Shown one piece after another: positions 1 to 8,500 of a stretch of 12,623 bases of DNA. The notes below the pieces were generated by a model, which was not told the origin of the DNA, ran no database searches, and saw only the letters and a list, made by a program, of their open reading frames with translations. The first letter of the stretch is position 1. Each line of letters begins with the position of its first letter. The translations under genes and the position numbers were made by a program. Source of the stretch: CALEUX01 sp037439945. Its GTDB lineage: Bacteria; Bacteroidota; Bacteroidia; Bacteroidales; Marinilabiliaceae. Location: the NCBI GenBank assembly GCA_037439945.1, contig JBBIVA010000115.1, positions 1 to 12,623 on the forward strand. Direction: 5' to 3'.

Positions 1-113
1 AATTGAACTTTTGTCACGTTAGGGACAAAACAACTTTTTATCGGATAGTAGTGTTTTTTAATATTAAACCCAAATTTGTCTTTGGCCATTTTTCTAAAGT
101 CTGTACCGACCAT
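1..113 (-). CDS. Possible 5' end of an unidentified gene, running off the left edge
   Basis: On the minus strand an ATG at 113-111 opens a frame with no stop through the left edge (37 full codons). It begins MVGTDFRKMAKDKFGFNI and is rich in Lys and Phe, with no signal peptide or membrane segment in the visible part. A stop lies only four codons upstream of the ATG, so if the gene is real this ATG is the likely start. I do not recognise the protein. Thirty-seven open codons in AT-rich DNA can arise by chance, and the nearby MATE gene is decayed, so this may also be a remnant. Confidence 0.2.
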   Translation of the reverse strand, partial: MVGTDFRKMAKDKFGFNIKKHYYPIKSCFVPNVTKVQ

Positions 114-195
114 TCGGGAGGGTTAAATATACTTGAATTACTATTCCTTATTAAATAGTAAATTAATTCTTTTTGAAATTTGTGGGATTTGTTAT

Positions 196-232
196 TTAGG
201 GTTTTGCTGATAACTTTTGTTAAAAACCCTAA
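196..232. terminator. Inverted repeat just past the 3' end of the MATE remnant
   Basis: Two perfect 10-base arms (196-205 TTAGGGTTTT and 223-232 AAAACCCTAA) are separated by 17 bases. The hairpin lies a few bases beyond the stop of the minus-strand MATE pseudogene and reads with A/T tracts on both sides, so it could once have ended transcription from either direction. The stem has only three G-C pairs and no clean U-run follows it, so terminator activity is uncertain. Confidence 0.3.
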
Positions 233-236
233 TAAA

Positions 237-1066
237 CTAAAGATGGTTTTTATAAATAATACGTGGATAAATAAGGGTTAAAGCAATGCTACGTGATAAC
301 ATAAAAAGTATCAAGGCCAACCAAATTGAATGATTACCCATTTTGTTGAATAATAAAAATATAGGGAAAAAGTAAAACAGCAAGGCAGAAAAAATTACCG
401 AATTACGCATTGCCCGCGAGGCAGTAAGTCCTAATAAATACACCGTCCCATATAAAAGTTGCAAAACTTGAAAGTGGTAAAAGAATCATCCAAAATAAAT
501 ATTTATCGCCTTGGTTTAATACCATTGGCTCGCTTGTAAAGAATTGCAGTAAATATTTTCCGGTAATTAAATAGGTTACTGAAAAAAGAATGGCAAAACC
601 AAATCCCCATAACATTAAATTTCATGCTGTTTGTTTAAGGTTTATAACATTTCCCGAACAGTAAAGCTTCCCAACCAATGTTTCACCTGCATATGCAAAG
701 GCAATGAAAAAAAATAAACAAATATTGGAGCAGGGCGCTGTTTATTGCAAGTGTTATATCATCAATGCCCGCCAATTTTGAAGTAAAATAGGTAAAAACT
801 GCGATTATACATAAGGTCCGGATAAAAATGTCACCACTAATATTTAAAAAGCGTTTAAGTTCGGTAAGTAATAGTGCCAGTGAAGTTGTAAACAGCTTTG
901 CGTTCCATTTATATTTTTTTTAAAAAACAATAAAACTGCAAGTAAAAGCCCGGTAAATTCTCCAATTAATGATCCCAGTGCCACACCTTCTGCTTTCACC
1001 CCAAAGAGGAACAGTAAGATTGGTTAAAATATTTGGCAGGGCAAGCCTGAAAATCTGGCGGTTCAC
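237..1066 (-). pseudogene. Decayed MATE-family multidrug/Na+ antiporter gene
   Basis: Read on the minus strand, pieces of a MATE efflux protein appear in the correct order. The N-terminus is VNRQIFRLALPNILTNLTVP (from 1066). It joins abruptly, with a frame change near 1005-1010, to a mid-protein stretch containing GVALGSLIGEFTGLLLAVL. Frameshifts then follow in an A/T run near 915-920, in another near 708-717, and near 430. A TGA stop lies at 622-624. The C-terminal piece carries GLTASRAMRNS and ends at 237. Intact MATE proteins have about 440-450 residues and 12 helices. About 150 residues are missing between the N-terminal fragment and the middle piece, leaving about 275 codons. The combination of deletion, stop and frameshifts makes a working product very unlikely. 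Two of the frameshifts sit in 8-base homopolymers and could be sequencing errors, but the deletion and stop could not. Confidence 0.85.
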
Positions 1067-1429
1067 TTTTTTTCGGTAATAGTAATATTTAACCCTGGTT
1101 AACCAATATTACAATAGCTTGGACAGTAACCGGACGCTATCAAGTAATCACGGTTTGGAAATTTTCCGGTGATATAAAACGCAATTTTATCCTTTAATAA
1201 CAACTACAATGTTCCAGCCTTAATTAAATGCCCTAATAATATTTTTAAAAGTTAAGAATTTGAAAAAACGGGGAAATAAGTGCAATTCAGTAATTGCAAA
1301 ATGTGCAAAAAAATGATATTCTTTGATTACAAAAAAGTGTTTTTTTTTTACTCTTTTATGGGTTTAAGCATATATCCCTAAAACAAGTGATACCATTAAT
1401 GGCGATACAATGTTTTTTCTATATTATTG

Positions 1430-1489
1430 AACAGGGTATAAATGGCCTATAATCAGGGCATAAAGGAGAGATTTTGGGACTACCCTGTT
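1430..1489. repeat. 9-bp perfect inverted repeat with 42-base spacer upstream of hmuR
   Basis: AACAGGGTA at 1430-1438 is exactly complementary to TACCCTGTT at 1481-1489. It lies about 40 bases upstream of the candidate -33 element of hmuR. It could be a paired binding site for a dimeric regulator or a DNA/RNA hairpin. It does not resemble the classic Fur box. No function can be assigned from sequence. Confidence 0.3.
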
Positions 1490-1525
1490 TTATTTAGATT
1501 GAATTAAAAACACCAATAAAAGGGA

Positions 1526-1556
1526 TTGCAGGACCAAGCCTGCACCATTTACTTTG
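1526..1556 (+). promoter_or_regulatory. Candidate Bacteroidota promoter of the hmu locus
   Basis: TTG at 1526-1528 and TACTTTG at 1550-1556 are separated by 21 bases. This fits the Bacteroidota primary-sigma pattern (TTG, about 19-21 bases, then TAnnTTTG), except that the -7 element has one base instead of two between TA and TTTG. The hmuR ATG follows 28 bases after the -7 element, leaving a short A/T-rich leader. It is the best promoter match I found upstream of the locus. Confidence 0.45.
1527..1544. promoter_or_regulatory. Possible operator inside the hmuR promoter spacer
   Basis: TGCAGG (1527-1532) and CCTGCA (1539-1544) form a perfect 6-bp inverted repeat with a 6-base spacer. It lies between the -33 and -7 elements, where a bound dimeric repressor would block RNA polymerase. 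The half-site differs from the Fur consensus. The regulator is unknown, and a six-base palindrome can occur by chance; its position makes it worth noting. Confidence 0.35.
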
Positions 1557-1584
1557 CATTTGTAAACATAAACTCTAATTTATA

Positions 1585-3876
1585 ATGCGCCATTTTATAT
1601 TATCATCTTTTATTTTGATTGTTTATCAACTTTCTTTTTCTCAAAATTTTAAACCTGATTATGGTCATGTTACAGGTATTGTCCAAACTGCTGATAACCA
1701 ACCGGCCGAATTTATCCAGGTTTATATACAAAACACCGGTTTTGGAACAATAACAGATGGTAAGGGTAGATTTGCCTTTGATGCTCCCGCAGGTAAATGT
1801 ACCCTTGTGGTCCAGTCAATCTTCTGTCACCGCCGGGAGATAGAAATTATTATCCCAAATAATGGCACGCTGGAAGTTCCTTTAATTCAAATAATTGAAA
1901 ATAAAAGACAATTGGGCGAGGTCGTTATTACAGGTCAGTTTGAAGCACAATCGGTAAGGAATTCAGTTTACAGGGTTCGCTCAATCAGCCCTGAAAAAAT
2001 AAGTTCCAAAGGAGCAATGGACTTAAAGGCAATTCTTGAAACCGAGCCGGGAATAAGATTTTCCAATGACCTGGCAACTGGTGAAACCGATATACAATTA
2101 ATGGGGATGTCGGGTCAGAATGTCAAAATTTTAGTTGATGGAACCCCAATGATTGACAGGGGCGCAACACGACAAAGCCTTAGCCAGATAGATATTAACA
2201 ATATTGAGAGAATAGAAATTGTTGAAGGGCCAATGTCGGTGGTTTATGGAACAGATGCTTTGGCCGGTGTAATTAATATAATAACCAAAAAGAATAAGCC
2301 TGCCCAAGAAAGAAAACTCTCAGTAACAGCAAGGGTTCAGGAAGAAACTGTGGGCGATGAGTATGAGCCCTTTAAAGGCAAAGGGAAGCACAATAACCAT
2401 ATAGGTATTAATTATCAGGCCAGTTCAGGGTGGCATGTTGGAAGTAATTTTACGCGTAATGATTTTGGTGGATGGCAGGGTAGTTTTACGGGTAGGTCTA
2501 AACAATGGAAAGAGAAAAACCAGTTACTGGGGCAAACTGGTTTCGGGTTAAACAAGGAAAACTATAATTTCTGGTATAGGTTAAACTGGCTTGATGAAAT
2601 TATCAAAGGCGAAGGCAATGTAAATCCGTTTACTAACATTGCCACCGATAAGGATTTTAACACCATCAGGTTTACACATCAGTTGCAGGGGAATATTAAT
2701 TATGGTAATAAGTGGAGTTTTAACATGGTATTTTCATATCAGGACTATGAAAGGGCCACCCAAACTACCACATACAATGTTGTAACTAAAGACCGGAGGT
2801 TATCATTGGGTGCAGGGGAACAGGATGTGTCTGAATTTGATAATATATTTGGAAGGGGGACAACTTTATATAAGCTTAGCCGAAACCTGAATTTGCAATG
2901 GGGTTTAGAGTATAGAAATGATAAGGCAAATGGGGCAAGAATTAAAGGAACTCCAACAATAAGCGACTATTCAACTTTTTTATCGGCCGAATTAAAGATA
3001 GGCGAAAAAATTCAGCTTCGTCCGGGTATCAGATTAACAAAAAACTCAACTTATGATGCCCCACCAGTTATACCATCATTAAATACCAAATGGGCAATAA
3101 GCGATAAATTTGATTTAAGGTTATCTTATGCGCGTGGCTTCAGGGCCCCGGCCTTACGTGAACTTTATTTCTGGTTTTTTGATGCAAGCCATTCCATCAA
3201 GGGAAACCTTGATTTGAAAGCCGAATATTCTGACAGCTATACCGGTTCCTTTACTTTTAGGCCTGTGCATGCTGAAAACCTAAGGGTTACCACAACTTTA
3301 TCGCCATTTTACAACAGATTTAATAACCTTATAACCACAGCAAGAGATGCTGTTGACCCAACCATTACAACTTATATAAATATTGATAAGTTCAAAACAA
3401 CCGGGGCAATTTTTGATGTTGCCTGTAATACCGGCAACTGGCAAATCACCGCAGGTGTATCATACATAGCCAGGTATAATAAGCATAGCCAGTCTGATGC
3501 CCGTGATGGCGATAAATCAAATGAGTTTGAATGGTCCCCTGAAGCCTCTTTAGGTATTCTTTATACATATCCCAAATGGGGCACCGATATTAACATTGCT
3601 TATAAACATACAGGCAGGCGCCCATTTCATGAACTTGTTACAAATAATAGCGTAACTACGGTTCGTAAAGCGTATATAGGTGAATTTAACTGGGCTGATA
3701 TTACTGTAAATCAAAAGCTTTATAAAAAATTAAAGTTGCAGGCCGGAGCCCGTAACCTGTTTAACATTACAGAAATATCAAATACATCTCAGTCATCGGG
3801 TGGGCATAACACATCAGGGCCACTTCCTTTAAGCTACGGAAGGTCATACCTGTTGGGTTTGATATTTGAATTGTAA
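1585..3876 (+). CDS. hmuR: HmuR-type TonB-dependent outer-membrane heme receptor
   Basis: This 763-residue protein would import heme across the outer membrane using TonB energy. In order it shows a signal peptide (about 1-19, cleavage before QNF), a carboxypeptidase-regulatory-like beta domain (about 27-108), a TonB-box-like EVVITG (112-117), a plug domain (about 118-235, with VEGPMSVVYG at 213-222) and a beta-barrel to the end. In the barrel, FRAP (519-522), His536 and GNLDL (540-544) match the FRAP/NPNL region with its intervening histidine that marks heme receptors such as HmuR. The plug contains no histidine at all, although HmuR-type receptors usually have a second heme-ligating His there. 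The start is supported by the signal peptide. It is followed after 119 bases by the hmuY-like gene. Specificity for heme rather than another porphyrin or cobalamin rests on the FRAP region and the neighbours. Confidence 0.85.
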   Translation: MRHFILSSFILIVYQLSFSQNFKPDYGHVTGIVQTADNQPAEFIQVYIQNTGFGTITDGKGRFAFDAPAGKCTLVVQSIFCHRREIEIIIPNNGTLEVPLIQIIENKRQLGEVVITGQFEAQSVRNSVYRVRSISPEKISSKGAMDLKAILETEPGIRFSNDLATGETDIQLMGMSGQNVKILVDGTPMIDRGATRQSLSQIDINNIERIEIVEGPMSVVYGTDALAGVINIITKKNKPAQERKLSVTARVQEETVGDEYEPFKGKGKHNNHIGINYQASSGWHVGSNFTRNDFGGWQGSFTGRSKQWKEKNQLLGQTGFGLNKENYNFWYRLNWLDEIIKGEGNVNPFTNIATDKDFNTIRFTHQLQGNINYGNKWSFNMVFSYQDYERATQTTTYNVVTKDRRLSLGAGEQDVSEFDNIFGRGTTLYKLSRNLNLQWGLEYRNDKANGARIKGTPTISDYSTFLSAELKIGEKIQLRPGIRLTKNSTYDAPPVIPSLNTKWAISDKFDLRLSYARGFRAPALRELYFWFFDASHSIKGNLDLKAEYSDSYTGSFTFRPVHAENLRVTTTLSPFYNRFNNLITTARDAVDPTITTYINIDKFKTTGAIFDVACNTGNWQITAGVSYIARYNKHSQSDARDGDKSNEFEWSPEASLGILYTYPKWGTDINIAYKHTGRRPFHELVTNNSVTTVRKAYIGEFNWADITVNQKLYKKLKLQAGARNLFNITEISNTSQSSGGHNTSGPLPLSYGRSYLLGLIFEL

Positions 3877-3884
3877 ACAAAATT

Positions 3885-3930
3885 TTAAACGGTAAAATAT
3901 TTCATACAGTAACGGGCATGGTCCGTTTAA
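3885..3930 (+). repeat. Competing short hairpin arms between hmuR and hmuY
   Basis: TTAAACGG (3885-3892) and CCGTTTAA (3923-3930) are perfectly complementary with a 30-base spacer. A second AACGG (3911-3915) can pair with CCGTT (3923-3927) through a 7-base loop, so two alternative hairpins share one right arm. No U-run follows, so it is not a convincing terminator. It could act in mRNA processing or stability, or be chance. The remainder of the 119-base gap shows no other signal. Confidence 0.25.
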
Positions 3931-3995
3931 CAATACTTCGGTTGAAAATCCATCATGCGGGTTCCTTCCGACCAAATTATTTAAATTATTAACGA

Positions 3996-5378
3996 ATGAA
4001 AATCAGGATAATAGCAATTTCAATTCTGGCAGTTTTATTTATCAGTTCATGTAGCGAGGATAAACCTGCTTTGCCAGACAACCTTGTTAATTTCGAATCA
4101 GATGTAATCGGTTTTGAAGAAACAGAAGCATCAAAGATGGTTAATATTGTTTTATCGCGTAATGTTGATAAAGAGTGTGAAATAGTAGTATCACTAACTG
4201 AAACCAATTTGGTTTATGGGCAGGAATATTCAACACTTCCAGCTGCTGTTGATAAGAAAATTTCAGTAAATATAGGGGCCGGAACTAATAGTGGCTCAAT
4301 CAAGATAGTTAAACCGGATGGAATTTTTTTATCAGGTAATGAAAGTTTAAAACTTTCAATTTTATCTATTGATGAATCATTAATAATAGGTTCTAAAAAT
4401 GAAGTTACTGTTTCATTTGCCTCTATCGTATCTGCCGGTAGCACCATGACAATTCAGGGTGGGGCAGGTGGTTCATCAGCTGTAAACTCAGTCTTTGTTG
4501 ACTTAAGTAACAACGCCCAGGTTGGCATTATGAGAAAATCATGGGATCTGGGGTTCCTCTGTGAAGATAATTTCAGGGTGATTCTAAATAATACTACAGG
4601 AGCTGCAGCTATTAAACTTAACAAAACAGATTTGGCATCAGTTACAGCAGCCGATACTATAGGGCTTGATTTGTCTGTTTCAACATCAAATCCCAATGCC
4701 ATGAACATTATAGATGATGTTGATGGTGATCTTGAAAAAACAGTTATTGGAAATATTTCAGCAACCCCTGCAGATAACAACGTGTTTATTGTAAACCCAG
4801 GAACATCAGGCGGTGTGGCCGCCCGCAGGTGGAAAAAAATCAGGGTCCTGCGTAATTCTGAAGGATATACATTGCAGCATGCCAATATTACTGATGCAAC
4901 CTTTCAAACTGTGCAAATAACAAAGGACAAGGCGTTTAATTTCAAATTTTTCAGTTTTGAATCAGGAATTGTAAATGTGGAACCCCCAAAATCAAAATGG
5001 GACTTTCAATGGTCTGGCGCAATTTATGCAACAGCTACAGGCGGAACTAAAGTTCCTTACTATTTCGCCGACCTTATTATGATTAATAATTTGGCAGGGG
5101 TAACAGTGGCCGAAGTTTTAACTTCTTCGGTAACCTATGCCGCCTATGCCGGTGCAAACATTGCCACCACAACATTTAGCCCAGAGCGAAGTTTTATTGG
5201 TTCAAAATGGCGTGTTACCCAAGGAGGAGTTGTTGGGGTTAAAACCGATCGCTTTTATGTTATAAAAGATTCAGCAGGGAATGTTTATAAACTCAGGTTT
5301 TTAAATTTCCATGCAAGTGATGGTGGGGTACGCGGATACCCAAATATTGAATATGCATTGGTAAAGAAAGCTAATTAA
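3996..5378 (+). CDS. hmuY: HmuY-family heme-binding surface lipoprotein with an extra N-terminal domain
   Basis: This is a 460-residue lipoprotein: a hydrophobic signal is followed by the lipobox ISSC with lipidated Cys19. Residues about 30-145 form a beta-rich domain that resembles a Calx-beta-type fold. Residues about 150-458 match the HmuY family, with SWDLGF (around W183), KWDFQW (around 334-339), DRFYVIKDSAGNVYKLRF (from 418) and a closing GYPNIEYALVK. HmuY captures heme outside the cell and hands it to HmuR. The Porphyromonas protein is about half this length, so the N-terminal domain is an addition that may act as a stalk or as a second binding module. The only two histidines are His295 and His439. 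Some HmuY relatives bind heme through methionines, so the ligands cannot be assigned. In P. gingivalis hmuY precedes hmuR; here the order is reversed. Confidence 0.8.
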   Translation: MKIRIIAISILAVLFISSCSEDKPALPDNLVNFESDVIGFEETEASKMVNIVLSRNVDKECEIVVSLTETNLVYGQEYSTLPAAVDKKISVNIGAGTNSGSIKIVKPDGIFLSGNESLKLSILSIDESLIIGSKNEVTVSFASIVSAGSTMTIQGGAGGSSAVNSVFVDLSNNAQVGIMRKSWDLGFLCEDNFRVILNNTTGAAAIKLNKTDLASVTAADTIGLDLSVSTSNPNAMNIIDDVDGDLEKTVIGNISATPADNNVFIVNPGTSGGVAARRWKKIRVLRNSEGYTLQHANITDATFQTVQITKDKAFNFKFFSFESGIVNVEPPKSKWDFQWSGAIYATATGGTKVPYYFADLIMINNLAGVTVAEVLTSSVTYAAYAGANIATTTFSPERSFIGSKWRVTQGGVVGVKTDRFYVIKDSAGNVYKLRFLNFHASDGGVRGYPNIEYALVKKAN

Positions 5379-5456
5379 AAAACGTAAACCGGAGGGCAAA
5401 GCCACTATCTGGTTGCATAATAAAATTAATCCCTGACCCATGATGTGGATTAAGCC

Positions 5457-5492
5457 TGTTCGCCGGGAATATAATTTCCGGCGGACATTTTT
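5457..5492 (+). terminator. Strong intrinsic terminator or attenuator between hmuY and hmuS
   Basis: The arms at 5457-5469 and 5475-5487 pair over 13 bp with two G-U wobbles and a 5-base loop (TATAA). The GC-rich core is CGCCGG/CCGGCG. Five T residues (5488-5492) follow directly. This is the clearest intrinsic terminator in the window. It sits inside what otherwise looks like one operon, so it probably stops most transcripts after hmuR-hmuY and lets a fraction continue into hmuS-hmuV. Confidence 0.75.
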
Positions 5493-5568
5493 CGGTTAAA
5501 TACCCTATTTTTTTAAGGATAAAAGGTTTTCAGGTAATAAGAAATTAAAGACTAATAAGAGACAGGCG

Positions 5569-8500
5569 ATGAGCAGAAGAGGCACTTTTATAAAACTATC
5601 ACTGGCAATAGTTGCTATAATTTCAGTGGCAGTTTGGTATTACTATGTTAATATCTCGGATACCAGGGTAGCCCTGGTGAATTTTCCAGATTTTCAGGCT
5701 GTAAGTATTGCCCGGTCGGTCCAGGGTGAACATATTAATGTTGATGTGGTAGGGCTTGATGGTTTACATAAGGTAAATAACTATGATGCTGTTTTGGTAT
5801 TTGCAATGGGGATAAAATATACAGGGGAGCAGCGTCAAATATTGTCAGATATGGCAATAAAGGGATTACCGGTTTATAGTACTTCTGTTACCAATCCCGA
5901 TAATGATATAGTAAGTTTGGACAGCACGCAAATAAAGGTTGTTAGCGATTATCTTGGTAATGGAGGTAAGGCTAACTACCGAAGTCTTTTAAGATATATA
6001 AGGACCAAAATAGATAAAAAAAAGTGGTTTGTAAATCAACCTGATGAGGTTGTTACAATGCCGAAAGACGCGTATTACCATCTTAATGATGAGTTAAGTT
6101 TTTCAACCCTTGATGAGTTTCAGAAATTCAGAAAAAAAGAGGGTTGGCAAAAGGATGGGGCCCCAATTATTGCTATAGTCGGATCAATAGGCGATCCATT
6201 TGCCGGAAACCGGATGCATCTCGACAGCCTCATTGCCTCTCTTGAAAAGTCAGGATTAAATGTTTATCCCATGGCATCGGTTCAAAAACGCCTTGAAATG
6301 CTAAAGGAACTGAAACCTGATGCTGTAATATACTTACCACACGGCCGCTTGTCAATGGGTACAGGGAATGTTGCAACAGAATGGTTAAAAGAGAATAATA
6401 TTCCATTGTTTTGCCCTGTTACGGTTCTCGAAACTGAAGAAAAATGGATGAACGACCCCATGGGGATGATGGGTGGGTTTTTATCGCAAAGCGTGGTTAT
6501 ACCCGAGCTTGATGGTGGCATTTATCCATATGTTTTAAATGCCCAGTATAAAGATGATGATGGATTTTATGTTTTTAGGGCAATTCCCGACAGGTTAAAT
6601 AGTTTTGTCCGGATTGTAAATAATTTTATTAAGTTAAAAAAGTCCCGAAACAGCGATAAAAAAATAGCCGTATATTATTTTAAAGGGGCAGGACAGTCAG
6701 CTTTGGTGGCATCGGGCATGGAGGTAATACCTTCATTGTATAATTTTTTGCAAAGGCTAAAATCTGAAGGTTATAACTTAGGTGACCTGCCTTCAACTGA
6801 AGGTGAGTTTGAAAAACTGGTGAAGGAACAGGGGGTTGTTTTGGGTGAATACGCCCGGGGGGCTTTTAATGATTACATAAAAGGTGGAAATCCGGCACTG
6901 GTTGAAAAATTTCAGTATGAATCATGGGTAAGTCAGGCGATGAGCCAAAGTATTTACAGCCAGGTTGTTGAGAATTACGGCCCTGCTCCCGGAGATTATT
7001 TGAGCTTTGAAAAGGATGGGAAAAAATTTCTTGCAGTGGCACGGCTTCAGTTTGGAAATGTGGCTGTTTTGCCCCAGCCGCTTCCGGCTGTTGGCAATAA
7101 CCAGTTCCAACTGGTGCATGGAGCAAAAATTTCACCACCACACACATACATTGGGTCTTATCTGTGGAGCCGTTTCGAATTCAAAGCAGATGCAATCATA
7201 CATTTCGGGACTCACGGGAGCCTTGAGTTCACCCCCCAAAAACAGGTTGCATTGTCAAGTAATGATTGGCCCGACAGGCTAATTGGTACAATGCCCCATT
7301 TTTATCTCTACACAATAGCCAATGTTGGCGAAGGGATTATAGCCAAAAGGCGGGGATATGCAACACTTATTTCACACCTTAACCCGCCGTTCATGGAAAG
7401 CGACATGCGTGGGGAATTCAAAAGTTTGAATGAGAAAATAAGGATTTACCACGATAAAGCAGATAATCAGAAAAATGAAGCATCCCTGAGGGTTAAAAAA
7501 ATAGCAGTAAAACTGGGATTACATCGCGATTTGGGTCTGGATAGTATTTTGACAAAACCCTACAATATTGACGAAATAGGAAAAATTGAGAATTTTGCAG
7601 AAGAGCTGGCCAATGAAAAAATGATGGGACAACCATATACATTAGGTAAACCATATGAAAAGGATAAGGTAGAAAGCTCCGTAATTGCAATGAGTGCCGA
7701 CCCTATAGCTTACAGTATTGCTGCCCTTGACCGTGAAAATGGTACTGTAACATCTGAACAATTGCAAAACAAACAATATTTTACACGGAGGTATTTAAAC
7801 CCTTCTAAAAGTTTTGTTAATAAGGTTTTATCAGGATCGGTGTTACCAAATGATGCTGAGATATCAAAACTTGCAGGATTAAAGCCGGAAGATTTGGAAA
7901 AAGCGCGTGAATTTGCAGAATCGTTAAAGCCTAAATCAATGGCCCAGGTTAGGGCACAAAGGGCAGCTAACCATAAGGCGAATAAACCAAACCACCCTGA
8001 ACATAAAACCGGAGCTAAATATAAGCCCGACGCACATTCGGGTGCAACACCAAAGGATAGCTTAAAAGTACCGCCTGTCACCTATAAAAACAGGATGATG
8101 GCAATACTTGAAATAGACCGTACAGTAAAAAATATATTGCTGTGCAGAAGTCATCTTTATTCTAGCCCACAGGGAGAGATAAATGCATTGTTGAATGCAC
8201 TGAATGGAGGGTATATATCACCATCACCGGGCGGCGATGCAGTTGCAAATCCAAATACATTGCCTACAGGGCGTAACCTATTTAGTGTCAATGCTGAGGC
8301 AACACCATCAGAAAGCGCATGGGAAAAGGGGGTGAACCTTGCTAAATCAACTCTCGATACTTATATGAAACGTAATGGCCGGTGGCCAAAAAAAGTAAGC
8401 TACACTTTTTGGAGTGGAGAATTTATTGAAACCGAAGGGGCTACAATTGCCCAGGTGCTTTACATGCTTGGAGTTGAGCCTGTACGTGATGCTTTTGGCC

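Larger units (their letters stand above)
1067..1584. other. Non-coding stretch between the MATE remnant and hmuR
   Basis: I see no credible gene here on either strand. The stretch is AT-rich with a T10 run near 1340-1349. It holds several inverted repeats: gtaatatt/aatattac (1082-1089, 1105-1112) around a nested ttaacc/ggttaa; tgcaatt/aattgca (1281-1287, 1292-1298, 4-base loop); and aacagggta/taccctgtt (1430-1438, 1481-1489). The hmuR promoter candidate lies at its right end. The left part probably contained the former MATE promoter. Confidence 0.6.

Noticed and set aside
1067..1584. Fur box upstream of hmuR
   Set aside because: No sequence close to the GATAATGATAATCATTATC pattern is present; the repeats seen have different half-sites.
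3885..3930. Terminator between hmuR and hmuY
   Set aside because: The arms are AT-rich with a 30-base spacer and no U-run follows, so read-through into hmuY is expected.
4454..4885. Minus-strand frame of 143 codons inside hmuY
   Set aside because: It is antisense to the HmuY domain and has no recognisable features; it is a shadow frame.
7710..8081. Minus-strand frame of 123 codons inside hmuS
   Set aside because: It is antisense to conserved CobN-family coding sequence and shows no domain; it is a shadow frame.
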